Under the pieces are notes generated by a model, which searched no databases, was not told the DNA's origin, and saw only the letters and a list, made by a program, of their open reading frames with translations. This document shows positions 46,013 through 53,913 of a stretch of 64,000 nucleotides of DNA, in pieces; positions within the stretch are counted from its first letter, which is position 1, and each line of letters starts with the position of its first letter. This DNA is from an uncultured Methanomassiliicoccaceae archaeon (GTDB lineage Archaea; Thermoplasmatota; Thermoplasmata; Methanomassiliicoccales; Methanomethylophilaceae): the NCBI GenBank assembly GCA_905187815.1, contig CAJJJM010000003.1, forward strand, positions 1 to 64,000. The letters run 5' to 3'. Made by a program: the position numbers and the translations under genes.

Positions 46013-46534
46013 TCACATGGGCACGACCCTGTCGCGGACGGCGTCGATCCTCTCCGCGATGTCGGCCTTGATCACCCTGGTGCAGGGCCAGTCGTCGTCC
46101 ATGTACGATATGAGCTCGTTTATGTCCGCGTCCGGGTTCGTCAGCGCCAGGTACACCCTGGACATGAACATGGACACAGCGTAGGGGAAGTCATCGCAGA
46201 TCTGGGGGCGGCCCCTCCAGATCCTGCATCTCTTGTCGGGGCCTAGGAACGCGCATGGGTTGGTCTTCTTGAAGAGGAACCTCCCGTCGCCGGTCTGGAC
46301 GAGGTAGTTCCTCATGAAGTCGTAGAGGGGGATCCCCGCCGCGGAGGAGATCCTGTCGATCTCCTCTGGACGGACGATGATCTCCGGCTGGTGGCAGCAT
46401 CTGCCGCACATCTCGCAGGGGAAGCTGTCCCTGTAGGACATGCATATGTCATACGCGAGGTCCAGGTTGTGCTCCATCTCGGGCGAGATGGTGCCAAGGC
46501 CCTCCAGGATGTACTTCCCACGGTAAACGGCCAT
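46013..46534 (-). CDS. YkgJ-type CxxCxxCC metal-binding protein
   Basis: 173 residues of the YkgJ/UPF0153 family, proposed to bind zinc or iron. It has the family pattern FPCEMCGRCCHQPEI (C-x2-C-x2-CC), then CAFLGPDKRCRIWRGRPQICDDFP. The ATG at 46534 overlaps the upstream gene's TGA, so the two are coupled. Family function is uncertain. Confidence 0.87.
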   Translation of the reverse strand: MAVYRGKYILEGLGTISPEMEHNLDLAYDICMSYRDSFPCEMCGRCCHQPEIIVRPEEIDRISSAAGIPLYDFMRNYLVQTGDGRFLFKKTNPCAFLGPDKRCRIWRGRPQICDDFPYAVSMFMSRVYLALTNPDADINELISYMDDDWPCTRVIKADIAERIDAVRDRVVPM

Positions 46535-46890
46535 CAGAAGACCCCAGCGTAGACCACAAGGCCGTAGATGAAGCCGAAGACGCTGAGGACCATGCCGACA
46601 CCGGCCACGGCCATGCACACGGTCTTGTTGGAGTCCTCAAGGTACCTGGGGAGGTTGACGGAGTAGCTTCCGAACACCAGTCCCAGCGCGCCCACGATGA
46701 CACCCGCGATCGCGGCGCCGTCAACGAAGCATAGCGCTATCGCGACGATACCGATGACGAGCGCAATCCCGGCGAACACCATCGGGTTCCTCTTCTTCGG
46801 GGCTCTGTAGCCCACGTCCAGCCTCCAGTCGCACTCCTCGCAGAAGAGCGCCTCGGGAGGGTTCTCGTGACCGCATTTAGGGCAACGCAT
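46534..46890 (-). CDS. Zinc-ribbon membrane protein
   Basis: 118 residues: N-terminal zinc ribbon MRCPKCGHENPPEALFCEEC (two CxxC), a short basic linker, then three predicted helices (MVFAGIALVIGIVAIALCFV, IAGVIVGALGLVFGSYSV, MAVAGVGMVLSVFGFIYGLVVY). A TATA-like GTTAAC about 28 nt upstream suggests a leaderless mRNA from ATG 46890. Upstream in-frame sequence belongs to the candidate RNA and is rejected as coding. Confidence 0.82.
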   Translation of the reverse strand: MRCPKCGHENPPEALFCEECDWRLDVGYRAPKKRNPMVFAGIALVIGIVAIALCFVDGAAIAGVIVGALGLVFGSYSVNLPRYLEDSNKTVCMAVAGVGMVLSVFGFIYGLVVYAGVF

Positions 46891-46938
46891 GGAGTGCCGA
46901 GAGAACTGGTCCGTAGTTAACGGTTGCGCAGACCGGGT

Positions 46939-47159
46939 GTCCACAGGTCCGGGGTCACAACGCGGAAGACGCAGAATCGTGAGCGGCCCGCATCCGGTTC
47001 GGGACGCGGGCGGACAACTGATCCCCTTCGGGGCGCCGTCCAGGATGACGGGCACCGCATTTCCTCCTATGGATTTCCGCGACCCGTGACCTCCGGAGGG
47101 TCACGTCTCCGCCCCTAGTCGCGGAACGAGGCCCCCGAGATGCTCGGCATCCTGTGGAC
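46939..47159 (-). ncRNA. Candidate structured RNA, about 220 nt, class unassigned
   Basis: The ends pair: GTCCACAGG at the 5' end (47159-47151, minus strand) with CCTGTGGAC (46947-46939). Inside are perfect nested stems CCGCGAC/GTCGCGG (47118-47124 with 47077-47083) enclosing GTGACC/GGTCAC (47099-47104, 47086-47091), then CCGTC/GACGG (47036-47051), CCCC-GAA-GGGG (47023-47033) and GCCCGC/GCGGGC (46986-47011). A TATA box, TCCTTAAATC (47190-47181), is centred 26 nt before the 5' end. Size suits RNase P or SRP RNA, but their conserved core motifs were not found by eye. Confidence 0.6.
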
Positions 47160-47201
47160 GTTCGTCATATGCGCAAATCTGATTTAAGGATGTCCGCGCC
47201 C

Positions 47202-47789
47202 TCAGATGTCCGCGGGCTCCCTGAAGAGGCATTCCGCCCTGGACCTGGTGGTGCCGAAGCGCGTGGGTTCGTCCACCCTTCTGGCGTACTCCGTCTCCAT
47301 CCCCCTGAAGAACGCCACGATGCCGTCCGGGTTCCTGTGGATGTACCTGATGCCCTCGCCGGACCTCTTCCCGGACCTCATGTCCAGGGGGGTGAACGAT
47401 CTGACGAAGAGGTATCCGCCGGGGCGGAGGACCCTGCGTATCTCTGCCACCACAGCAGGCATGTCCGAGTCATCGATGTGCTCCAGCACGTGCACGGCCG
47501 TGACGTAGTCGAAGGACGCGTCCCCGAACGGGAGGTCCATTATGTCCGAAGCGACGAACTCCGCTGCATCGCCGAAGTTCTCCCTGCACATGTCGATGGC
47601 CGTCTCCGAGAAGTCCGTCCCAGTGACGCGGTATCCCAGGTCGATCAATGTGGATACCGTCTTGCCGTTGCCGCATCCCAGGTCCAGGGCGCTTCCGTCC
47701 CCGGACAGCGGGTCCGGTATCCTGGAGTTCCCCCTCCACGCCCTGCCGTTGGCCCTGTAGAATCCGTCCCAGAGTTCCCTCTGCTCCAT
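47202..47789 (-). CDS. Class I SAM-dependent methyltransferase (UbiE/COQ5-like)
   Basis: 195 residues. Motif I is ALDLGCGNGKTVSTLIDLG, post-I VTGTDFSETAI, motif II-like FDYVTAVHVLEHI and motif III LRPGGYLFVRSF. Small-molecule methyltransferase fold. Start is ATG 47789 (MEQRELWDGFYR), with the further in-frame upstream sequence lying antisense to the PaaK gene. Substrate unknown. It lies 11 nt after the TATA box of the candidate RNA. Confidence 0.88.
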   Translation of the reverse strand: MEQRELWDGFYRANGRAWRGNSRIPDPLSGDGSALDLGCGNGKTVSTLIDLGYRVTGTDFSETAIDMCRENFGDAAEFVASDIMDLPFGDASFDYVTAVHVLEHIDDSDMPAVVAEIRRVLRPGGYLFVRSFTPLDMRSGKRSGEGIRYIHRNPDGIVAFFRGMETEYARRVDEPTRFGTTRSRAECLFREPADI

Positions 47790-47835
47790 GAACGATAATG
47801 GCCGAGCGGGTAGAGAACCCTTGCGGGTCCCTTTC

Positions 47836-47845
47836 AAGTTATTAT
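47836..47845 (+). promoter_or_regulatory. TATA box of paaK-ACT operon
   Basis: TTATTATATG lies about 40 nt before the first start codon; AAGGGG at 47877-47882 is a Shine-Dalgarno candidate. Confidence 0.45.
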
Positions 47846-47882
47846 ATGAGAAAAACCTAGGCTGAAGCATAGCCACAAGGGG

Positions 47883-49184
47883 ATGACCATGTACTGGAAC
47901 CCGAAGATCGAATGCATGCCCAAGGAGGAGCTCAAGGCCCTCCAGTACCGCGAGCTGAAGCAGCTCGTCAACAACCTCTATTCCTTCAACAAGTTCTATC
48001 ACGACAGGATGGTGGAGCACAAGGTCCATCCGGACGACATCACGTGCCTGAAGGACATCGCCAAGCTCCCGTTCATGTACAAGCAGGACCTGCGCGACAA
48101 CTACCCCACCAAGATGTTCACCGTTCCCAACAACGAGATCGTCAGGTACCACGTGTCATCAGGGACCACCGGTAAGCCCACTCTCGTCGGATACACCCAG
48201 AACGACCTGGACTACTGGACCGAGGCCCTCGCGAGGTCCTTCACCTCCATCGGCATCGGACCTGACGACACCTTGCAGGTCTCCTACGGGTACGGTCTCT
48301 TCACAGGCGGACTCGGCGCCCACTACGGAGCCGAGAAGGTCGGGGCGACCGTCCTTCCCGCCAGCACCGGCAACACCGAGAGGCAGGTCGAGCTCATCCA
48401 GGACCTGGGGGTCACCGCCATCGCATGCACGCCGTCCTACCTGATCCACCTCCTGGACACCGCCAGGAAGATGGGTGTCGACATCCAGAGGGACACCAAG
48501 CTGAGAAAGGCCGTTCTGGGCGCCGAGCCCTGGTCGGAGAGCATGAGGCAGCACATCGAGAGCTACGGGATCAGGGCCTATGACATCTACGGGACATCCG
48601 AGCAGGCCGGTCCGATGTTCACCGAGTGCGAGGAGCGCAACGGAATCCACATCTGCGGCGACATCATGCTCGTCGAGATCATCGACCCGGACTCCGGAGA
48701 GGTCCTCGAGGAGGGAGAGAAGGGAGAGATGGTCGTCACCATGCTGAAGAAGGAGGCGATGCCCATGATCAGGTACAGGATCAAGGACATCACCATGCTC
48801 ATGGAAGGGGAGTGCGCCTGCGGCAGGACCTCCCCCAGGATCGCCAGGATCTCCGGAAGGACCGATGACATGCTCATCGTCCGCGGTATCAACGTTTTCC
48901 CGTCCCAGATCGAGTACACGCTCCTGCAGATCCCGGAGGTCGGGGACCAATACATGATCTACGTGTCCAGGGAGGGCGCGCTGGACGAGATGACCGTCCA
49001 GGTGGAGATAAAGCCCGAGGCGTTCACAGACAAGATGGAGGACATGCTGGCCCTCCGCGGGCGCATCGAGGCCGCTCTTAAGAAATATCTCAACATCTAT
49101 GTCAAGGTGGAACTCAAGGCACCCGGAGAGCTCCCGAGGTTCACCGGCAAGGCCAAGAGGGTCGTCGATTCGAGGGTGATCTGA
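47883..49184 (+). CDS. paaK: Phenylacetate-CoA ligase family protein, copy 1
   Basis: Activates an aryl acid (for example phenylacetate or indoleacetate) to its CoA thioester with ATP. The 433 residues carry the adenylation motifs YHVSSGTTGKPT (P-loop), YGTSEQAGPM, the GRTDDMLIVRGINVFPSQIE hinge and the C-terminal Lys in FTGKAKRVVD. An ATG two codons later (47889) is an alternative start favoured by Shine-Dalgarno spacing. It overlaps the ACT gene by one base. In methanogens such PaaK-ACT pairs often accompany iorAB. Confidence 0.92.
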   Translation: MTMYWNPKIECMPKEELKALQYRELKQLVNNLYSFNKFYHDRMVEHKVHPDDITCLKDIAKLPFMYKQDLRDNYPTKMFTVPNNEIVRYHVSSGTTGKPTLVGYTQNDLDYWTEALARSFTSIGIGPDDTLQVSYGYGLFTGGLGAHYGAEKVGATVLPASTGNTERQVELIQDLGVTAIACTPSYLIHLLDTARKMGVDIQRDTKLRKAVLGAEPWSESMRQHIESYGIRAYDIYGTSEQAGPMFTECEERNGIHICGDIMLVEIIDPDSGEVLEEGEKGEMVVTMLKKEAMPMIRYRIKDITMLMEGECACGRTSPRIARISGRTDDMLIVRGINVFPSQIEYTLLQIPEVGDQYMIYVSREGALDEMTVQVEIKPEAFTDKMEDMLALRGRIEAALKKYLNIYVKVELKAPGELPRFTGKAKRVVDSRVI

Positions 49185-49609
49185 TGGATGACAACATTAT
49201 CTCGCAGCTTTCAATTTTCGTGAACAACGAGCCCGGGCGCCTGGCCCACATCGCCTCGGTCCTCAAGGACTGCGGCATCAACATGAGGGCATTCAATCTG
49301 GCGGAGTCCACGGAGTTCGGGATCCTCAGGGCCATCGTCGACAAGCCCGATGAGGCCTTCGAGAAGCTGAAGTCCACCGGCATCATCGTGAAGAAGACCG
49401 ATGTCATAGGGATCGTGATCCAGGACACCCCCGGATCCCTGTTCCAGGCCGCTGACATCTTGGGCAAGGCCGGCATCAACATCGAGTACGGATACGCCTA
49501 CACCGGAAGGACCACTGCGGCGTTCTTCGTCAGGGTCGACGACCCCGAGAAGGCCGTTGTCGTCCTGAAGGACGCGGGCATCAAGCTCATCCTCGACTCG
49601 GAGATCTGA
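49184..49609 (+). CDS. Tandem ACT-domain protein
   Basis: 141 residues with two ACT domains (about 6-70 and 75-138): LSIFVNNEPGRLAHIASVL and VIGIVIQDTPGSLFQAADIL, each with the NEPG/DTPG ligand loop. ACT domains bind amino acids, so this probably senses an aromatic amino acid or related ligand and modulates the PaaK enzyme encoded with it. Its ATG shares a base with the paaK stop. Confidence 0.9.
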   Translation: MDDNIISQLSIFVNNEPGRLAHIASVLKDCGINMRAFNLAESTEFGILRAIVDKPDEAFEKLKSTGIIVKKTDVIGIVIQDTPGSLFQAADILGKAGINIEYGYAYTGRTTAAFFVRVDDPEKAVVVLKDAGIKLILDSEI

Positions 49610-49614
49610 GCAGC

Positions 49615-50577
49615 ATGGGAAATCTGAACATCGCCGTGCTCGGCGCAAAGGACTACGCGTCCAAGATCGGCAAGAAGGGCACAGTCACCGACATGACCTT
49701 CTACGACCACAAGTCAGGCACAGACTCGTTCACCCTTATCGAGCCTTCCAAGTATCCCGAGAAGCTCTCGTCTCTCTTCTACTCGGTGGCCATGTCGGAG
49801 TTCGCCATCCTCGTGGTGGACAAGATCGATTCCTTCCTGGGCGAGACCATAGTCATGACCGACGCCCTGGGCATCGACAGGGGATGGATCATCCTCCAGA
49901 ACTACATCCAGCCCGAGCAGCTGAAGCCCCTCCTGGCGGGCACGTCCCTCGAGGGATACGAGTTCAAGGAGGACGACCCCATCAAGCTGAGGGAGGAGCT
50001 CATCGCCATGGCGAAGGCCGAGGCCAAGGCTCCCGGAGAGGGGACATGTGGCTCCTGCCCCGTGGACAGCCATTTCAACGTCAGGGGTGTAGGCACCGTC
50101 GTTCTGGGATCCGTCATCGACGGCTATTTCAGGAAGCACGACAAGATGACCGTTTTCCCCATCAAGAGGGAGGTCATCCTCAAGTCCATCCAGAAGCACG
50201 ACCTGGATGCCGACGACGGGGTCAAGGGCGACCATGTCGGTCTCGCCCTCCGCGGCATCGAGTCCGATGAGCTCGACAGGGGATACGTGGTCACCACAGA
50301 CCCCTCAGTCAAGATGTCCAGGAAGGTCGAGGGAAACGTCTCCCTTGTCAAGTACTGGGCCTCTCCGCTGAAGGAGGGCATGGTCCTCCACATAGGTCAC
50401 TGGATGCAGATGGTCCCGTGCAGGATCGCCTCCGTCGACAACGGCGATGACTTCAGGACCGCCAAGGTGGAGTTCGACCTGGAGTCCGACATGATCCACA
50501 AGCCTGGCGACAAGGCGATAATCATGTACCTGGAAGGCGGCAAGCTCAGGGTCGCAGGCTCCATCGTCCTGAACTGA
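49615..50577 (+). CDS. SelB/EF-Tu-like protein lacking GTPase motifs
   Basis: 320 residues. The C-terminal two-thirds match SelB/EF-Tu domains II and III (DSHFNVRGVGTVVLGSVIDG, then HVGLALRGIESDELDRGYVV and VKYWASPLKEGM). The N-terminal region keeps the size of a shortened G domain, but there is no GxxxxGKS/T (GAKDYASKIGKKG instead), no DTPGH and no NKxD. A CGSC motif precedes domain II. It is thus probably not a GTPase. It lies 5 nt after the ACT gene. Similar archaeal paralogs are known; their role is unclear to me. Confidence 0.75.
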   Translation: MGNLNIAVLGAKDYASKIGKKGTVTDMTFYDHKSGTDSFTLIEPSKYPEKLSSLFYSVAMSEFAILVVDKIDSFLGETIVMTDALGIDRGWIILQNYIQPEQLKPLLAGTSLEGYEFKEDDPIKLREELIAMAKAEAKAPGEGTCGSCPVDSHFNVRGVGTVVLGSVIDGYFRKHDKMTVFPIKREVILKSIQKHDLDADDGVKGDHVGLALRGIESDELDRGYVVTTDPSVKMSRKVEGNVSLVKYWASPLKEGMVLHIGHWMQMVPCRIASVDNGDDFRTAKVEFDLESDMIHKPGDKAIIMYLEGGKLRVAGSIVLN

Positions 50578-50610
50578 AACCAAACAAAGGGGGTCCAGCC
50601 CCCCGATTAT

Positions 50611-51006
50611 TCATTTCTTGCAGACGTGCCCGACCACGTTGAACCATTTCCTAAGCTCCCCGCACTTCGGGCATGTGTATCTCCCGATCTGCTCCTCGAT
50701 CCAGGCATCCACGCCTATCTCAGCCATGCGTCTGTTGTTGGGTATCCCGTCCGCATGGTGGCAGTCGCCGTTGATGATCGGTTCCCCGCTGAACCTCTCC
50801 AGTGTCCCACAGGGGAACTCGGGGCACTCGTAGCATCTCGTCACGCCGTGTTCCCTGGTGCAGTCTGTGATCCCGTACCAAGGGCAGCCGTCGCACTCCT
50901 CCTTCACGAAGTCGGACAGGCAACCATGGCATTCCTCCGGGAACGCAGGGCATGCGCCGCAGAACAATCCGCATGGTGCCGCACACAGCCTATCTGGCCT
51001 CATCAT
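50611..51006 (-). CDS. DUF3795 Cys-rich protein
   Basis: 131 residues rich in Cys: APCGLFCGACPAF, CHGCLSD, CDGCPWYGITDC, CYECPEFPC and a C-terminal zinc ribbon CPKCGEL. The first part matches DUF3795 (CGxxCxxCxxY). It is likely a metal-binding protein of unknown role. It directly follows the exported protein gene on the same strand with 1 nt between, so they may be cotranscribed. Confidence 0.82.
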   Translation of the reverse strand: MMRPDRLCAAPCGLFCGACPAFPEECHGCLSDFVKEECDGCPWYGITDCTREHGVTRCYECPEFPCGTLERFSGEPIINGDCHHADGIPNNRRMAEIGVDAWIEEQIGRYTCPKCGELRKWFNVVGHVCKK

Positions 51007-51007
51007 C

Positions 51008-51637
51008 TCATAGTCCTCCCATGATCCTCCTTCCAGAGTCCCAGATCGAGTCTGTTGTCTGCACGAATCCGTCGGTGTACAGGATAAAGCTTCCCTCGAT
51101 CGTCTCAGATTCCCTGTCGAGGAATGCGTCCTCGACGAATCTCGCGGAATAGGTGACCTTCACCGGTCCGTCAAGGCCTTTGGTGTACACGGAGGCGCTG
51201 GCGTCCGGTGAGTTCGGGGGATCGTCCTCGAAGCTTCCACCGTAGTCGTACTTGGCCGTGTATGTCATCCCGTCCAGTTCCGCATATCCTGTGATTCCGT
51301 CGGAGCTGTTCTCCCGATCGGGGATACCATCGACCCATGGCGTCATCACCTGAAAAATCATCCCATCGGGGAATGAGATGGAGAATGTGATGCTGTCAAG
51401 CCTGTATCCGTCACCCGTTTCGAAATGGGCGGATGCGGTGACGATCCATTTCATGTCTTCCGCGTCAATGAAGATACAGGGTTCTACGCCGTTCCCGGTT
51501 TCAGACTCGAAATAGTCGTAGTTAGGCTCGGTACCGTATTGCGGATGGAAGACGACGCCATCTGCAATCACCGTTCTCTGTTCGCCATCCATGGACACCA
51601 CCAATACTGTTGCCGCGACAATGGCGACAATAGCCAC
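51008..51637 (-). CDS. Exported hypothetical protein, start uncertain
   Basis: 209 residues from GTG 51637: a hydrophobic anchor (AIVAIVAATVLVV) then an acidic, beta-rich exported part (DGVVFHPQYG, ISFPDGMIFQVMTPWVDG, FILYTDGFVQTTDSIWD). The open frame continues upstream to 51686 as PGREALAVIGVAIVAIV, which looks like a natural N-terminus but has no ATG/GTG/TTG there. A TATA-like ATTTAAAAGA (51700-51691) would start RNA near 51671. No family recognised. Confidence 0.6.
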   Translation of the reverse strand: MAIVAIVAATVLVVSMDGEQRTVIADGVVFHPQYGTEPNYDYFESETGNGVEPCIFIDAEDMKWIVTASAHFETGDGYRLDSITFSISFPDGMIFQVMTPWVDGIPDRENSSDGITGYAELDGMTYTAKYDYGGSFEDDPPNSPDASASVYTKGLDGPVKVTYSARFVEDAFLDRESETIEGSFILYTDGFVQTTDSIWDSGRRIMGGL

Positions 51638-51754
51638 ACCGATGACGGCGAGAGCTTCCCTCCCAGGTATATTATGTAATGGATTCTAAGTCTTTTAAAT
51701 CCATCCAAAATAGTCATAACAGCCCTTATATCGACACCGACATATTCGGAGACT

Positions 51755-52483
51755 ATGGTCCTTTGTCCTCAATGCGGAAAGGATAATCCGGACGGATACG
51801 AGGCCTGCCAGGGATGCGGCGCCGTGCTGCCCGAGTCCTCGGTGGGAGAGCAACCGCTCGGCACAAGCCTCGGGTTCGACAGTCAGGATGTGGAGGCGAT
51901 CGTCCCTCCGGAGGTGCTGCTGAAGAAGTTCAAGGCCATCGTGAAGCTCAGGAAGACGCCCGAGAGGCTGAGGTTCAGACGCAATGCCATCATCCTCTCC
52001 GTCGTTCCGTCGGTCATAGTCCTTCTGATACTCGCGTTCTGGAGTCCCGACTACTCGCTTACCTTAGATGACTGGAACCCTCTGGACTGCGGGGAACTCT
52101 CCTTCTTCGATGTGGCCTCCATGGAGGGCAACGTGTTGAACCGGCTCATGATCGCCCTGTGTGCAGTCGCAGCAGTGGCCGGAATCCTGTCACCCATGTA
52201 TAGCACCCCCGGGCCGATCTTCCTGGTATGCCTGATCATAATCTCAGATTCCTTCACGGTGTATTCGGGGGACTTTACGCTGCAGTATTCGTGCGTGGAT
52301 CCGATACGGTACGTCGGCATCCTGACAGGGGTCCTATGCACCGTCATGGCATACATCTCTGCCCGTTTCATGAACAGGTCCCTCAGTCCGGACGGCCGTG
52401 CGAGGGACAGGACCACCGGCGTGTTCCATCTAGGTCTGCTGTACAACGTCGACAGGAATTGGAACAGGGTCGTACGCAGGTGA
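51755..52483 (+). CDS. Zinc-ribbon membrane protein
   Basis: 242 residues: N-terminal zinc ribbon (CPQCGKDNPDGYEACQGCG), a cytoplasmic helix-rich linker (about 50-75), and about four membrane helices (ILSVVPSVIVLLILAFW, IALCAVAAVAGILSPMY, IFLVCLIIISDSFTVY, ILTGVLCTVMAYISA). Unknown function. It ends shortly before a strong hairpin. Confidence 0.78.
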   Translation: MVLCPQCGKDNPDGYEACQGCGAVLPESSVGEQPLGTSLGFDSQDVEAIVPPEVLLKKFKAIVKLRKTPERLRFRRNAIILSVVPSVIVLLILAFWSPDYSLTLDDWNPLDCGELSFFDVASMEGNVLNRLMIALCAVAAVAGILSPMYSTPGPIFLVCLIIISDSFTVYSGDFTLQYSCVDPIRYVGILTGVLCTVMAYISARFMNRSLSPDGRARDRTTGVFHLGLLYNVDRNWNRVVRR

Positions 52484-52500
52484 CTTCCGGTCTGCCGATG

Positions 52501-52538
52501 GTGCTGTCGGGAGCGGGCGTTCCCCGCCCTGACAGCAC
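52501..52538 (+). terminator. Long hairpin before second paaK promoter
   Basis: Outer stem GTGCTGTC/GACAGCAC (8 bp, 52501-52508 with 52531-52538) extended by a GCGGG/CCCGC inner stem and 3 further pairs, with a 5-nt loop. The ATATTTATAG TATA box of the next gene follows directly. Confidence 0.55.
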
Positions 52539-52611
52539 ATATTTATAGTAAGCTACCTAAACCCGTTCTTAGCCGTGCTACTTGATAGCACGAAACAATG
52601 TGGTGTTCAAG

Positions 52612-53913
52612 ATGGCGTTCTGGAACAAAGAGATCGAGACGATGCCCCGTGAGGAACTGGAGAAGATGCAGCTCAGCCTGCTCAGGGCCAAGGTGCGCGA
52701 GATGTACGATGCGTCGCCCTTCTTCCACGAGAAGATGAGGTCCGTGAACCTGCTCCCCGAGGACATCGACAGCTTCGAGAAGTTCCGCCAGGTCCCCTTC
52801 ATGAGGAAGTCCGACCTGAGGGACAACTACCCCGACAAGCTGTTCGTCAGGCCCTACGACGACATCGTCAGGGTGCACGTCTCCTCCGGTACCACCGGCA
52901 GGCCAACCGTCGTCGGGTACACCCAGAAGGACATCGACAACTGGACGGAGTCCCTCGCACGCGGGATGACGTCATTCGGCATGACCCGCAAGGACATGCT
53001 CCAGAACTTCCACGGATACGGTCTCTTCACAGGCGGTCTCGGCGTCCATTACGGCGCGGAGAGGATCGGCGCCACGGTCCTCCCAATCGGGACGGGTAAC
53101 ACCGCCAGGCAGATCCAGCTGATGCAGGACCTCCCCGTGACCGCCTGGGCAGGTACGCCCTCCTACATGTTCCACATCGCCGACGTCTGCGACCAGATGG
53201 GTATCGACATCAGGAACGACACCAAGGTCAGGCTGGCCATCGCAGGCGGGGAGCCCTGGTCGGAGAGCATGAGGCAGAAGCTGCAGGAGAGGACCGGGGT
53301 CCGCGTCCACAACTGCTACGGTGCGAGCGAGTTCTACGGTCCGATGTTCCTCGAGTGCGAGAAGCAGTGCGGGCTCCACATCTGGGCCGACCTGTGCTAC
53401 ATGGAGATCCTCGACAAGAACGGCGACCCCTGTGCCGACGGGGAGAGGGGCGAGATCGTCGTCACGATGCTCCAGAAGGAGGCCTTCCCACTGATAAGGT
53501 ACAAGATCGGAGACGTCTCAGCCCTCACTTGGGAGAAGTGCGAGTGCGGAAGGACCCATCCGAGGCTCATGAGGATCTCCGGCAGGACCGATGACATGCT
53601 AGTAGTCAGAGGGGTCAACGTGTTCCCGTCCCAGATCGAGAGCGTCATCGGCGAGATGCCCTTCCTGTCCCCGTTCTACCACATCACCCTCACCAACGAG
53701 AACTACATGGACAGGATGGTTGTCGAGGTCGAACTCAACGAGGCCAGTCTGACGGAGGACATGGTTGAACTCAACAGGATGACCCAGGCCCTGAGTTCCA
53801 GGATGAAGGAGGTCCTGAACATCAAATCCGATGTCAGGCTTGTTCTTCCCGGGACCCTCCAGAGGTTCGAAGGCAAGGCCAACCACGTCACCGACAACAG
53901 GAGATACGACTGA
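52612..53913 (+). CDS. paaK: Phenylacetate-CoA ligase family protein, copy 2
   Basis: 433 residues, the same length as copy 1 and clearly its paralog (FWNKEIETMPREEL versus YWNPKIECMPKEEL). Adenylation motifs are VHVSSGTTGRPT, YGASEFYGPM, GRTDDMLVVRGVNVFPSQIE and the C-terminal RFEGKANHV lysine. Start ATG 52612 was chosen by alignment with copy 1. The promoter is ATATTTATAG near 52539. It lacks a partner ACT gene and instead faces a winged-helix regulator at its 3' end. Confidence 0.92.
   Translation: MAFWNKEIETMPREELEKMQLSLLRAKVREMYDASPFFHEKMRSVNLLPEDIDSFEKFRQVPFMRKSDLRDNYPDKLFVRPYDDIVRVHVSSGTTGRPTVVGYTQKDIDNWTESLARGMTSFGMTRKDMLQNFHGYGLFTGGLGVHYGAERIGATVLPIGTGNTARQIQLMQDLPVTAWAGTPSYMFHIADVCDQMGIDIRNDTKVRLAIAGGEPWSESMRQKLQERTGVRVHNCYGASEFYGPMFLECEKQCGLHIWADLCYMEILDKNGDPCADGERGEIVVTMLQKEAFPLIRYKIGDVSALTWEKCECGRTHPRLMRISGRTDDMLVVRGVNVFPSQIESVIGEMPFLSPFYHITLTNENYMDRMVVEVELNEASLTEDMVELNRMTQALSSRMKEVLNIKSDVRLVLPGTLQRFEGKANHVTDNRRYD

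Noticed and set aside
46930..47070. 47-codon ORF with an upstream GGAGG inside the candidate RNA (minus strand, ATG near 47059)
   Set aside because: Spacing to the ATG is only 2-3 nt and the sequence is explained by paired stems. The peptide has no recognisable character.
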